A DNA stretch of 64,000 nucleotides, from positions 1 to 64,000 of the forward strand of contig JAFGCX010000007.1 in the NCBI GenBank assembly GCA_016932415.1, given 5' to 3'. Both the position numbers and the translations under genes were made by a program. Source of the stretch: Candidatus Krumholzibacteriota bacterium (GTDB lineage Bacteria > Krumholzibacteriota > Krumholzibacteriia > Krumholzibacteriales > Krumholzibacteriaceae). The notes beneath the pieces were generated by a model, which saw nothing but the letters and a program-made list of their open reading frames with translations, ran no database searches and was not told the origin of the DNA. Shown piece after piece: positions 25,556-35,482 of this stretch (its first letter is position 1; each line of letters starts with the position of its first letter).

Positions 25556-25738
25556 TGCCGCCTGCATTCAACCACAGCTCCTAAGAAGTGGAAAGCGATC
25601 CTAAGGGACTCTCAATGGAGCGTTGAAGGTCGAACCTGAGTGATCAGGCGGAAGCTTCTCCATATTAAGCGGCTCATCTCCTAGGGGAAGAGATGGGGTT
25701 TTGGGTAGGCAGGAAAAACTTCCATTAACCAGGCGGCA
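25556..25738. ncRNA. Candidate structured RNA block closed by a 9-bp inverted repeat
   Basis: TGCCGCCTG (25556-25564) and CAGGCGGCA (25730-25738) can pair to close a 183-nt block. Inside are hairpins at 25635-25648 (CCTGA/TCAGG with a 4-nt loop), 25675-25695 (CATCTC/GAGATG) and 25712-25723 (GGAA/TTCC). A second CAGGCGG at 25645-25651 offers an alternative partner for the left arm. Read on the minus strand the closing stem is followed at once by six T, as in an intrinsic terminator, just upstream of the next promoter. On the plus strand the flank is also T-rich. No known RNA family is recognised and the strand is uncertain. Confidence 0.35.
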
Positions 25739-25971
25739 AACCTTGTTTTATTTATTTTCTATCCTTGTTACCTGCAGGCACCTCCCCGGGCACTCACATA
25801 TTATACCCCTCGGACGAAGAGCATGTTCCTTTTTTCGATTCATTTTTTTCCTAAAAACTGATAGCCCCGCCTGAAATATTCTCCAGACACAATAAGCATA
25901 CATCATATGCGCTATTCAAACAATAGGAAATGATCCTTATTTTTACTGATAGAACGGCTGATCGAAAAAGA

Positions 25972-26625
25972 CTAGACGCTATCGACAAGGCCTATTTTAA
26001 CCGCGTACATGACCAGTCCGGCAGTCTCGTGAATATTGAGTTTGTTCATAATATTCGCCCTGTGGTTTTCAACGGTCTTCTTGCTGATAAAAAGTTCTTC
26101 CCCTATCTTCTGGCTTGTCAGACCCTCGGCGATATATTGAAGTATCTCTCTTTCTCTCTTCGTAAGACGGCTGAACTCGTCCGCTTTCTTTCCTGATTTT
26201 TTCAGTTTCCTGTAGTTGATCAGCACGTCTTCAGGGAAGTTCGAACTGATATATATCTCTCCGCTGAAGACAGCGCCGATGGCATCGAGAAGATCCTCGG
26301 ACGCAGTGTCCTTGACGAGGTATCCGTCAGCTCCCGCGTCAAGCGATTCATAGACATATATCTCGTTTGTATGGATCGTAAGCATGATCACCTTGATCGA
26401 GGGATGCATCTTCTTGATCTTCCTCGCCGTCTCTATCCCCCTGAGTTTTGGCAGGCCTATATCCATTATCACCAGGTCGGGATGCGTTTTATCCACTATA
26501 GTGATCGCGTCGCGGCCATTGTCCGCTTCACCGACTATCTCGTGATTCTCATCCTCAAGAATCTTTCTGAACCCTTCCCGTACGATCGTATGATCTTCGA
26601 CAAGTACTATTTTTACCTGATTCAT
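25972..26625 (-). CDS. NarL/LuxR-type response regulator
   Basis: 217 residues. The N-terminal receiver carries phospho-acceptor Asp55 in LVIMDIGLPK and Lys105 in YLVKDT. The C-terminal LuxR-type helix-turn-helix (about 150-215) reads LTKREREILQYIAEGLTSQK and then SKKTVENHR. It is a transcription factor. It overlaps the upstream sensor kinase gene by 4 nt and is surely its partner. Target genes are not evident; the non-coding block and envelope genes downstream are candidates only by position. Confidence 0.95.
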   Translation of the reverse strand: MNQVKIVLVEDHTIVREGFRKILEDENHEIVGEADNGRDAITIVDKTHPDLVIMDIGLPKLRGIETARKIKKMHPSIKVIMLTIHTNEIYVYESLDAGADGYLVKDTASEDLLDAIGAVFSGEIYISSNFPEDVLINYRKLKKSGKKADEFSRLTKREREILQYIAEGLTSQKIGEELFISKKTVENHRANIMNKLNIHETAGLVMYAVKIGLVDSV

Positions 26626-28760
26626 CGTGATCCCTCCAGTGGAAGTGTTACCCTTATTCGAGTCCCCTCTCCGGGAGTGGAATGTATTATAAACCGTCCG
26701 TTCTGGCTGTTGACTCTCTCTCTCATCCCCACAATACCCAGACCTTTCAGACCTTCATCAGAATCCAATTCGAACCCCTTCCCGTCATCGACCACGCTCA
26801 TAATAACATCAGGATATCCTTTTGTCAGCTTTAACAAAACATTTTTTGCGCGAGAATGGCGCACGACATTTGTAAGAGACTCCTGGATAATACGATACAG
26901 CGTCAGAGATAATTGCTGGTCGATCCGCTCATCCCATCCCGCGGTTTCAAAAGCGATCTTTATCCCAGTGTTACGCACGAAATTGTCGATGTACCACTGA
27001 ATAGTTGGAATGAGCCCGAGGTCTTCGAGCATCGCCGGATGAAGCGAATATGATACCTGCCTGACCGTTTCCGTCAGGCCGTGGATCTGTTCTCTTATTC
27101 GCTTGACCCTGTCGAGAGTCTCGGTATCGTCAGCTTCTATCTTCTTTTCGAGAAGTGAGAACTCTCCCTCGATAACGATCATCGACTGCCCTATCTCGTC
27201 ATGCAGGTTAAGAGCGATATGGCTCCTCTCCTCTTCTATGGACCTGATAAGCTGACCCGCGAGCTTTTTCAGGTCAGTTTCGTATTTCTGCTGGGCGGAA
27301 AGAAGGTCCTGCCTTTCGAGCTCGATTTCCAGCTGCATCTGAATCGTCTTGAAAAAATCACGGATCTCCCCGGCGATCACCTGTTCCCCGCCCAGGCAGA
27401 GAACGATATTCGCCTTGAAGGTATTACCGGCGAATATCGGTATAGACAATGTCTTCGATATCCCGGCTTTCTTGCGGAACTCGATGATCTCCGGATCATC
27501 CACTGGAAACTCATCCTCGGGGATAAACAGATCTTCCGTTTCCATGATCGCCGAGACCATCTCGTCTTTCATCGGCATTCTGCATACCGGATCGGCTGTC
27601 CTTGCGTCTATCCCCCGGAGGATCCTGCATTCAATAAAGGCTGACCCTTCGGCCGGAAAATATACGCCTCCTTTATTGAGACCACTTTCCTCAAGAAGAA
27701 TATCGATCACCTTTTCCATGATGATCTCAAGGCCGAGAGGGTCCTCGAATATCTTATGGATCCGGTTGAGGACCCTTAATTCCCTGTTCCTGTTCTCAAG
27801 CTCTACTTCGGCTTGTTTCCTCCGGGTAATATTCTTTGCCGCGCTTATGAACTCGACTCCACCCCTCCCGTCATCTCCAAGTGGTTTGCCATATATCTGT
27901 AACCATTTTTCTTTATTATCCCTGCTGATTATCCTTAATTCCTCGACAGATTCCACGTTCAGGAAATATGCGTCTATATGCCTCAGCATCTTTTCCATGT
28001 CATCAGGATGAATCGCGTCGAAGAGCGCGCTTCCATCGCTGCCCTGATCTATCCCGACACCGGCTATATCTTCGAAACTCCCCTTGCTCCACTTTATGAT
28101 CATTTTCCGGTCGGGATAGATGCTCCCGCCAAAAGTAAAATCAGATGTAAGTCCGGCGACGAACCTGTACCTTTCCTCTGATTCTCTCAGGGCCTCGACT
28201 GCTTCCCTGCGCTCGGACATCTCTTTTTTCAATTCCATGTTCATCATCTCGAGTTGAAGAGTGCGCTTGTTTACGAGATCCTCAAGCTGGGTCCTGTACT
28301 GCGACAGTTCTTTTTCCGCCTGTTTTCTCTGCGTCACGTCAAATGTGAACGCCATGACGAGATCCGGCTCACAAAAAATGAATGTTATATCCATATCCCA
28401 TTCTTTTTTGAGAAACTGCCCCCTGATCTTTACCTCTCTGTCAAATATCCCTCTTTCCCTGGCACATCGCCTCATCACCTCGAACACAGCGTTGTTATCC
28501 TTATGAAACTCACTTGCCTTTATTCCGATCAATCTTTCAACGTTACCTCCGGATATCTTATTACCTTCCTTGTTATAATCGACCAGCACCAGGTCATCTC
28601 CCGCTTTTTTCCAGACGAATACGGGAACAGGTATGTTCATGAACTGACCTCTCGCGACATCGCGTGATTTTTTCAGAGAAGCTTCAGCAGCGGCCCTTTC
28701 CTTCCGTTCCCTGTCAAGTTCCTCTCTCAGTCTTCTTATCTGTTCTTTTTCTTCGGTCAT
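26622..28760 (-). CDS. PAS-GAF sensor kinase of the NarX/DegS (HisKA_3) type
   Basis: About 712 residues, soluble. An N-terminal coiled coil is followed by two PAS domains (each ending in a PAC-like VTQRKQAE or NITRRKQAE segment), a GAF-like domain, and a HisKA_3 kinase core. The phospho-acceptor His lies in IALNLHDEIGQSM, and the ATPase has VVDDGKGFE and GLGIVGMRERV. The start is uncertain. ATG at 28760 begins the coiled coil but GAAGG is only one base away; the frame stays open to 28913 without a better site. It precedes the response regulator gene and follows addA. Confidence 0.88.
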   Translation of the reverse strand: MTEEKEQIRRLREELDRERKERAAAEASLKKSRDVARGQFMNIPVPVFVWKKAGDDLVLVDYNKEGNKISGGNVERLIGIKASEFHKDNNAVFEVMRRCARERGIFDREVKIRGQFLKKEWDMDITFIFCEPDLVMAFTFDVTQRKQAEKELSQYRTQLEDLVNKRTLQLEMMNMELKKEMSERREAVEALRESEERYRFVAGLTSDFTFGGSIYPDRKMIIKWSKGSFEDIAGVGIDQGSDGSALFDAIHPDDMEKMLRHIDAYFLNVESVEELRIISRDNKEKWLQIYGKPLGDDGRGGVEFISAAKNITRRKQAEVELENRNRELRVLNRIHKIFEDPLGLEIIMEKVIDILLEESGLNKGGVYFPAEGSAFIECRILRGIDARTADPVCRMPMKDEMVSAIMETEDLFIPEDEFPVDDPEIIEFRKKAGISKTLSIPIFAGNTFKANIVLCLGGEQVIAGEIRDFFKTIQMQLEIELERQDLLSAQQKYETDLKKLAGQLIRSIEEERSHIALNLHDEIGQSMIVIEGEFSLLEKKIEADDTETLDRVKRIREQIHGLTETVRQVSYSLHPAMLEDLGLIPTIQWYIDNFVRNTGIKIAFETAGWDERIDQQLSLTLYRIIQESLTNVVRHSRAKNVLLKLTKGYPDVIMSVVDDGKGFELDSDEGLKGLGIVGMRERVNSQNGRFIIHSTPGEGTRIRVTLPLEGSR

Positions 28761-28890
28761 ACCTTCAGCTCCATCTGCAGTCGAGTCCGTCCCCGCAATC
28801 CTTTCCCGTATCATACCAGTTGCCGGCAGATACTGCCAGCATGGGATAACCTGTTTTCGCGCGCAACGCGGATAACATTTCCCGCGCCTT

Positions 28891-31800
28891 TCACCTGATG
28901 ACTGTTTTTCCAAGCCGGTTTGCCGCTGTCTTTATCGCCACGGCGGTATTTTCGAGAAGAGAGGCAGTGACCTTTATCCTTCTTTCCACTCCAGGCCTCG
29001 CGAAATAAAAGACAATGCCGCCGGACAGATCCAGACCTGCCTTCCCGGCTGCAAGAGCGTATATGCTGCCCTGGATCGAGCAGGCATCGAACCGGGCGTC
29101 AACCATGCCGGCATCCAGGTCATCGGTCTTGTAGTCGACGATCGTCCATATCCCGCCTTTTTCGAAAAGCAGATCTATCCTGCCATCGACGAAATATTCA
29201 GCCGGCCCCGGACACTCTCGCCCCTCAAACTCTCGACCGAAGAAGGGAAGCGTGAAAGGCACTTCGCGCAGTATAGTCCGGGCCGTTCCCGCTTCTTTCA
29301 GCACTGGCGACGACATCGCTTTTTCGACCAGGCCACCAAGCTCAGCCCCCGCCATACCGATTCCGAACCTCGAGGCGACCTGTCCGGCAAGCCCTGTTAT
29401 ATCTCCTTTTTCCGGCATACGCACCAGTTCCATTATCCTGTGAAAAGCAGACCCGAAAAGAAGAGGATCTGTCTTGTCACCTTCACCTGATCGCCCCGCC
29501 GGAAAAGCCGCTTCATGAGATAAAAAGCTTGATGGCGTGATAAATACTCTTTTCCTCTTTCCGGCAACGAGAGCACTGTCTGTCCTTTCCCTCCAACTGT
29601 TCCTCATCTCCTCTATCGATCGCCGGTTTTTGCTTTTCTTGTTCACAGGATCGGAAAAAGGCCGGGACCTGTAAGACAACTCGGGAAGGGACCCGGCGCT
29701 GACCCTTTTTATCAGACCGGCTGGACCGCAGGTACTTTTGACCCCGTTGCCATCCACCTGATCCTTTTCCACGGAATCTCCGCCATTTATACCATCCACG
29801 ATATACTTCTCGATCAGGCTGTAATAAGAATCTTTTCTGGCAGTTTCAGGTATGACAAGGATATCCCTCGCTCTGGTCGCCGCGACATACAGAAGCCTTA
29901 TCGATTCTGCTTCGTCTTTTAGCCTGTCCAGGGACAGTAACCGGGAAAAATCGCTCGTCTCCCATCCATTCCCCAGGTTTATGGAAAGTGCCTTTCCCCT
30001 TGAAATGATCGATTGAGGAGCCCTGTACCTTCTCTGCACGAGGTTGACGATGATCACGACGGGAAACTGCAACCCTTTCGACTTGTGTATGGTAAGAAGC
30101 CTTACGGCATCCTCGCTCTCATCCAGCGCCGGTGATTCCGACTCGGCGGCAGACACCTTTTCCTGGTCCCTCAGCCACCTCGCGAACGACCTGTAGGAAT
30201 ACCCCTTTTCACCGAATGTACGGGCGTTCTGGAGAGCTTTCTGTATATTCAGCGCCTGCTGGGCGCCATGGGGCCCAAGTACTGAAAGTTCGAGATATCC
30301 CGTTTCCCTGAGCAGATCGTCAAGAGTCCCGGCAGGCCCCCTGTCATTCCTGGCGAAGTGGAGTCTTCCAAGCAGCTGCAACGCCGACGCAAGATCTTCA
30401 AACTCCCCCTTTACGTCAGCCGGTTCTTCGAGATAATCGAATCTTCCGCCCCTTCTTTTATAAAGAAAAAGCTCCTCGTCACTGAAACCGAAAAGGGGAG
30501 AACGCAGGATCGAGACGATCGCCAGCGTGTCGTAAGGATCCTCGATCGCCCAGACTGCGGAGGCAAGGTCTCTTATTTCCTGTCTCGTGTAATAGAGTTT
30601 CCCACCTTCCACGATGTATGGGATGCCGGCATCGCGAAGAGGGTCCTCATAAAACTCGATACCGGTAGTTCCCCGGTACAGAAGAGCGATATCGCCATAC
30701 CTTACCGGCCGTATCGCCCCGTCCTCCGGATCGGTGATATCATGGTTTTTTTCGACAAGATCCTTTATAAAACGAGCTACCGTCTCCCCTTCAGCTTCCC
30801 TGATCTTATCGCTTGTCTCAAGTGCAGATCCGATCTCCAGAGAGATCACCGCTTCGCCCTCCCCTCTCCTCGCCGCATCGACAGGCTGGTACCTCGGCTG
30901 ATAAAATCCGCTCTCCGGCGGTCTGATCATACCGGAAAAGACTCCGTTCACCCATCCCGTTATTCCCGGAACGGATCTGAAATTCTGAAAGATGTCCAGG
31001 TGCTCTTCACTCGAGGTCAGCTTATGTTTAATCTTCTCATATATTTCAACGTCCGCTTTTCTGAAACGGTATATACTCTGCTTCGGGTCTCCCACGATGA
31101 ATAATCTGCCCTCTTCGAGTTCAACCGGACTTCCCGCCGGACCGGATGCTGATAGAAGTATTATTATCTCGGCCTGCAGCGGATCGGTATCCTGAAATTC
31201 ATCGACAAGGAAATATCGGTATTTATCCCTTAACGACCGGCGGGCGGAATCATCGTCAAGCAACTTGCGCGTGCATATCAACAGATCGTCGAAATCGAGA
31301 ATGCTTTCCTTTTCTTTCCGTTCATCGACAAAATCGATAAATCCTCCAAGCCACTGCTCCAGTCCCCGGCTGACCCTGTCCATGTAAGATCTCATCTCTG
31401 ACGACTGGATATCGCGCAATTCGCCGATGATCTCCTTCTGCCTGTCGCATGATTCACGGGTATCCCAGTTTTTGATCGCCCCGCTGTTTTTCGCCGGCAT
31501 GGCTATTCGCAGGAGAAACTCCTCAAGTTCACGGCCCGAAAGACCTTCGATCCCTTGCAGGTCGCCAAGAAACCTTTTTATGTTTATCGCGCCTCTGTCG
31601 ACCGGATCGTTGCAGCATGTATTGACGAGATGCTTCAATTCTGCCGCCCTTTCGATCACTCCCGCGGGAAACTCGCCGGGCTTTCTTCCGTTTTGCTCCT
31701 CCGGTGCCCCATTGTCATCCACTTCTCCATCGTCATAAAAAATGCCGGAGAGTACGCGGTCGGATCGGGATGAATAAAGATCAAAGGCGAGTGAGCGGAG

Positions 31801-32328
31801 CCTGTCTGTATTACCGCCGGAAAAGACCCAGCTCTGAATGAGCGGCTCGCGCGAAGATGCCGTCCGGGAAAGAAACTCATCCCACATCTCTTCAAGAAAA
31901 AGCAACCTGTCTATCTCATCTATCTGTCTGAAATCGGGATCGACCCCCGCTTCGATGGGATATTCCCTTAGAACCGATGAAGCAAAAGCATGTATCGTCG
32001 ATATCTGCGCGTTTTCAATATTTTCTCCCGCCGCGGCGAATCTCGCCCTCTCATCGGCCGATATTTCAGGCGAACAGGCCAGGAGGCTGAGTTTTTCCCT
32101 CAGCCGTGTTTTCATCTCGCCTGCCGCCTTCTCTGTGAACGTTATCGCTACTATCTCGCCGCACAAAGCTCTCCCCGTTTTTATCAGGGAAAGATACCTG
32201 TCGACGAGGATAGTAGTCTTGCCGGTTCCCGCTCCCGCTTCCACGCATATCGTCGAATCGAGATCGTTGACCGCTCTTACTCTCGCGTCATGGTCTACAA
32301 GTATAAAATCGTTATCAGTTCTCTTCAC
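28891..32328 (-). CDS. addA: AddA-type helicase-nuclease
   Basis: 1145 residues. It is the UvrD-like helicase subunit of a double-strand-break end-processing complex. Walker A is EAGAGTGKTT near residue 30; further helicase motifs are VAITFTEKAAGEM, DFDDLL, LVDEFQDTDPLQ, GDPKQSIYRFR and LLTIHKSKGLQF. A C-terminal PD-(D/E)XK nuclease domain carries the motif (IDLLF then TIVDYKTDD) near residue 1075. The GTG at 32328 has GAGGAAA upstream and overlaps the addB end by 14 nt. Both subunits having nucleases is the AddAB rather than the RecBCD pattern. Confidence 0.92.
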   Translation of the reverse strand: MKRTDNDFILVDHDARVRAVNDLDSTICVEAGAGTGKTTILVDRYLSLIKTGRALCGEIVAITFTEKAAGEMKTRLREKLSLLACSPEISADERARFAAAGENIENAQISTIHAFASSVLREYPIEAGVDPDFRQIDEIDRLLFLEEMWDEFLSRTASSREPLIQSWVFSGGNTDRLRSLAFDLYSSRSDRVLSGIFYDDGEVDDNGAPEEQNGRKPGEFPAGVIERAAELKHLVNTCCNDPVDRGAINIKRFLGDLQGIEGLSGRELEEFLLRIAMPAKNSGAIKNWDTRESCDRQKEIIGELRDIQSSEMRSYMDRVSRGLEQWLGGFIDFVDERKEKESILDFDDLLICTRKLLDDDSARRSLRDKYRYFLVDEFQDTDPLQAEIIILLSASGPAGSPVELEEGRLFIVGDPKQSIYRFRKADVEIYEKIKHKLTSSEEHLDIFQNFRSVPGITGWVNGVFSGMIRPPESGFYQPRYQPVDAARRGEGEAVISLEIGSALETSDKIREAEGETVARFIKDLVEKNHDITDPEDGAIRPVRYGDIALLYRGTTGIEFYEDPLRDAGIPYIVEGGKLYYTRQEIRDLASAVWAIEDPYDTLAIVSILRSPLFGFSDEELFLYKRRGGRFDYLEEPADVKGEFEDLASALQLLGRLHFARNDRGPAGTLDDLLRETGYLELSVLGPHGAQQALNIQKALQNARTFGEKGYSYRSFARWLRDQEKVSAAESESPALDESEDAVRLLTIHKSKGLQFPVVIIVNLVQRRYRAPQSIISRGKALSINLGNGWETSDFSRLLSLDRLKDEAESIRLLYVAATRARDILVIPETARKDSYYSLIEKYIVDGINGGDSVEKDQVDGNGVKSTCGPAGLIKRVSAGSLPELSYRSRPFSDPVNKKSKNRRSIEEMRNSWRERTDSALVAGKRKRVFITPSSFLSHEAAFPAGRSGEGDKTDPLLFGSAFHRIMELVRMPEKGDITGLAGQVASRFGIGMAGAELGGLVEKAMSSPVLKEAGTARTILREVPFTLPFFGREFEGRECPGPAEYFVDGRIDLLFEKGGIWTIVDYKTDDLDAGMVDARFDACSIQGSIYALAAGKAGLDLSGGIVFYFARPGVERRIKVTASLLENTAVAIKTAANRLGKTVIR

Positions 32329-35300
32329 TGCCGGGATTTCCTCTCAAAGCGATAAAATCGAGGCTCAGTCTGTCATGTTCACTCTTGCGCCTGAACAGCT
32401 TTTCTCTCGACGACAGGCAGGCTTCCTTAAGGCCGCAGAACCTGCATCTCTGACTGTCGGGATAAATAAAAAAATACCCCTTTTCTATCCCGTCAGTGAT
32501 CAGATCGACTGCTTTCGAGAAGCCCGGGGCTTTTTCATTCCAGTCTTCCCCGCTGAATCTGACGACCCCTCTTGCTTCAGGGGTGATCTGCTGATACCAG
32601 GCCACCCCCTGTTCGACAGGTGAAACGAGCAGTTTTGACGCTGCCTGAAGATAAACGGGAAGTTGCAGGCTCGTGCCTCCCTGGATATCGTCATCTGTAC
32701 CTTTCAGATTGCCGGTCTTATAGTCGATGACTCTGAAGCGGCCACCCCCGCCACTGTCGATCCTGTCTATCCTCCCGTGAAAGAATATTTCTCCCTTCCC
32801 CGTCCTGAACGACACCTTTTCGGAATCATCCCCGCCGAACGATGCTTCGTACCGGCAAGGGACCAGTCCATCCGATCTTCTCGCTTCATGTTCGAGATAT
32901 CTCGTGACAGACCTGATCATCCAGTCCTTTTCCATATCCCAGAATACCGGCAGACCTACCGGCCTGCTGTCCTCGTACCTTGCAAGCGCCTGGTCAATCG
33001 ATCCGCGTGCCGTGTCGAGAGCCGGAGCGATATTATTCCCCGAAAGAGGCAAATACTTTTTCTCTCCAAGTCTTCTGAAGACATCCTCGAGGAGAGAATG
33101 GACGAGCCTTCCACGTTCGAGCCGATCTATAGTAAGTATCCGTTCAGGTTCGGACACCGATTCGACGCCAAGCATCTTTTCAAGAAAATACGAAAAGGGG
33201 CATCTTGCCCAGCTTTCGAGAGAAGTCGCCGAAAATGACCACTTTTTCTCATCGAGGATCCTTTTCGATTCTTCCCGGGCCCGCTTCGAGCTGAATACGG
33301 CGTCATAGGGAGTCAGCCTGTCGTTCTGCCAGCGAGCTTTCGATAACATCAGTCCCCTTTTGAAAAACCGGTTCGATAATCCCTCCGCTCCCTTCACCCC
33401 TTCCGAGGCGACAAGAATGATATCGAACTCCCTCTCGCTGACCGGTTCGACTTCTTCAGTCGTCCTCATCCTTCCCGATATCCGTTTTTCCACACATTGG
33501 CCGCCTGATGAACCGCCAGAAAACTTCTCTTTCACGAAACGGATGAAGGAAGATCCAGCCCTTTCCCTTCCCGACCGACCCTCCACTCTGGGACGGCTGC
33601 ACACGACAAGTTCCGACGCTGATTCGATAATAAGATTGAAAAGCAGCACCTGTTCCTCGTACCTTTCACCTTTTTCTGGAAAAAAGGCATCCGGTGTGGC
33701 GATCTGCCCGATCACTCTTCTTTCGCCATCCTTGAGGAATGGATCCTGCCTTATCCTTCCCGGCAGGGAGCTCTGTGTCATCGAAGGTATGAATATTACT
33801 CTGAACCGAAGCCCTCTCGCCTCTACCGGAGTAAGCACGCTGATTCCTTCTTCCCTGACGCGCTCTCTTTTAACAAGAGCAGAATCGACAGCTTCAGTAA
33901 AAACGCGCAGGAAGAGTTTATAGGAAACAGCGCCTGATATCCTGTCCAGCCCGGCAAGACTTTCCACAAGTCCTTTTAACGCCTCGACACTTTCTGAATC
34001 ATCGAATAACTCCGATACCAGGGCCGACAACCGCGAAGAATGATCTGACCAGGATGAAGAAGCAGAAAAACGTCGCGAGGCAAGCGATATTTTTTCAAGC
34101 AGGCCACCGACGAATCTGACCGACGAGACTGATCCCGGTTTTCCGACTCCTCTTTTTTCCTCCCTGATCAATCTTTCCAGCAGTTCGGTGTTTTCGACGC
34201 CCCATCCCCTCTCGCCTGTCATCCCCGCTTCGGCGCTTTTTCTGATCCAGAGAGATACCGGGTCGGCAGCTCCGGCTCCGCAGGAAGACAGATCGAGGGG
34301 AGCCGCCGAAAGAAACTCCACGAGATCAGCCCTCCTCACCTCTCCCGCGAGAAGACCGGTGAGTTTCAACGCTCCCCTGGCCGCCGGATCATATTTCATT
34401 TCCACGCGGCCTGACAGCGTACACGGAATACGCGCTTCTTTAAAGATATCAACCAACAGATTCCTGTCTGTTTCCGGCAGCGCTATCACCGCCATCTCTT
34501 CAAACCTGACTGCCTCTTCACCGGCAAGCAAAAGAGCTCTTCTGGCAATCTCCCTGTATTCATCTTCGTCGTCGCGGACGCTGAGGATCTCCGCTGAGGG
34601 CAGGACTCTTTTATTGGCGCTGGAAAGCATCGACAGTTCGAACCCATCCCCGGTAGCTCTGTCTATCAGCCGCCTCGCGAACCTGTATTCCTTTCCATCC
34701 CCAAACGGGACAAAAAGAGTCGTCTCGCGTTTCATGGCTATCGCCGAAAGGACCTTCCACTGCTCCTCGTTAAAATCATAGAATCCATAAGCGATGAAAG
34801 GAACGTCATACCCTTCCAGGTTTATGACTTCAACCGAATCTATAAATTCAGAATGAATATCCCCGCCGGCATCGTCTATCATCTTCCTGTACTCAGCATA
34901 GGCCGGCAGAAGCGCCGCTATTCGCGGCAACTTTTTTTTCAGCCCCGGATCGGCGCAGATCCGAACGGCGCCCGGCCCCGAAAGGCCTGCCTCGGCAAAA
35001 CTTGTAAACGTCCTGAGTATCGCTGCCGCGAATCCCCTTGTAGCGGAAGTCTTCTCGAGATATCGGGGCAATACGCCGGAAGAAGCCATCCTCTCTATGA
35101 TTATTTCTCCGGCGAACGGAGGTAACGGATCGCTCGAATGCGGAGTCTTTTTTTCAGTGACTTTTTTTAAAAGGTCGGGGAATGTCATGAAATCGATATT
35201 GAAAAGTACCGGCGACTCTTCGGAGATCCTTCTCCTGAGATATTCTCCCAGCCTGTTTGAACCGGTAAGTATATCGATCCGAACCACTGCGTCGGTGGCC

Positions 35301-35377
35301 CTGATTCGAGTGATTTTATCTGTCAATTCTCTTTCCAGGAGAGAACCTTCGCCCGCGGCGATCACTTTTCCAAACAT
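32315..35377 (-). CDS. addB: AddB-type nuclease subunit with iron-sulfur cysteines
   Basis: 1020 residues. A degenerate helicase-like N-terminal region (no good Walker A) is followed by a C-terminal PD-(D/E)XK nuclease (HGRIDRI then RVIDYKTGNLKG). Cysteines that would hold a 4Fe-4S cluster flank the nuclease: one in SWARCPFSYF and three in CRFCGLKEAC. This is the AddB architecture; it pairs with AddA encoded directly downstream for recombinational repair. The overall sequence is divergent from Firmicutes AddB, so the name rests on architecture and neighbour. Confidence 0.88.
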   Translation of the reverse strand: MFGKVIAAGEGSLLERELTDKITRIRATDAVVRIDILTGSNRLGEYLRRRISEESPVLFNIDFMTFPDLLKKVTEKKTPHSSDPLPPFAGEIIIERMASSGVLPRYLEKTSATRGFAAAILRTFTSFAEAGLSGPGAVRICADPGLKKKLPRIAALLPAYAEYRKMIDDAGGDIHSEFIDSVEVINLEGYDVPFIAYGFYDFNEEQWKVLSAIAMKRETTLFVPFGDGKEYRFARRLIDRATGDGFELSMLSSANKRVLPSAEILSVRDDEDEYREIARRALLLAGEEAVRFEEMAVIALPETDRNLLVDIFKEARIPCTLSGRVEMKYDPAARGALKLTGLLAGEVRRADLVEFLSAAPLDLSSCGAGAADPVSLWIRKSAEAGMTGERGWGVENTELLERLIREEKRGVGKPGSVSSVRFVGGLLEKISLASRRFSASSSWSDHSSRLSALVSELFDDSESVEALKGLVESLAGLDRISGAVSYKLFLRVFTEAVDSALVKRERVREEGISVLTPVEARGLRFRVIFIPSMTQSSLPGRIRQDPFLKDGERRVIGQIATPDAFFPEKGERYEEQVLLFNLIIESASELVVCSRPRVEGRSGRERAGSSFIRFVKEKFSGGSSGGQCVEKRISGRMRTTEEVEPVSEREFDIILVASEGVKGAEGLSNRFFKRGLMLSKARWQNDRLTPYDAVFSSKRAREESKRILDEKKWSFSATSLESWARCPFSYFLEKMLGVESVSEPERILTIDRLERGRLVHSLLEDVFRRLGEKKYLPLSGNNIAPALDTARGSIDQALARYEDSRPVGLPVFWDMEKDWMIRSVTRYLEHEARRSDGLVPCRYEASFGGDDSEKVSFRTGKGEIFFHGRIDRIDSGGGGRFRVIDYKTGNLKGTDDDIQGGTSLQLPVYLQAASKLLVSPVEQGVAWYQQITPEARGVVRFSGEDWNEKAPGFSKAVDLITDGIEKGYFFIYPDSQRCRFCGLKEACLSSREKLFRRKSEHDRLSLDFIALRGNPGSEEN

Positions 35378-35420
35378 TTATCCATATTAAAGGAGGCCGG
35401 GTGATCAGGTCTATAAGAAA

Positions 35421-35448
35421 GGTGCGCGCGCGAAGAGTCGCGCGCGCC
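35421..35448 (-). terminator. Intrinsic terminator after the papain-family protease gene
   Basis: A 10-bp, nearly pure GC stem (GGTGCGCGCG with CGCGCGCGCC, one G-U pair) encloses an 8-nt loop. On the minus strand it is followed by TTTCTTAT. It lies 35 nt past the protease stop and before addB. Confidence 0.7.
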
Positions 35449-35482
35449 ATGAACAGGAAAGTGGGAAGACCCTATGAAAGGA

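Larger units (their letters stand above)
25468..25971. other. Long non-coding region between envelope operon and response regulator gene
   Basis: 504 bp with no credible reading frame. It contains the promoter of the envelope group (25517-25546) and an inverted-repeat-bounded block (25556-25738) listed separately. The remaining 25739-25971 is A/T-rich on the side next to the block and otherwise shows no recognisable feature. Confidence 0.7.

Noticed and set aside
25556-25738. 6S RNA, tmRNA or a known riboswitch
   Set aside because: The length and closing stem recall 6S RNA, but the block folds as several separate hairpins rather than a rod with a central bubble. There is no tag frame or tRNA-like end for tmRNA, and no riboswitch core motif was recognised. 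It is left unnamed.
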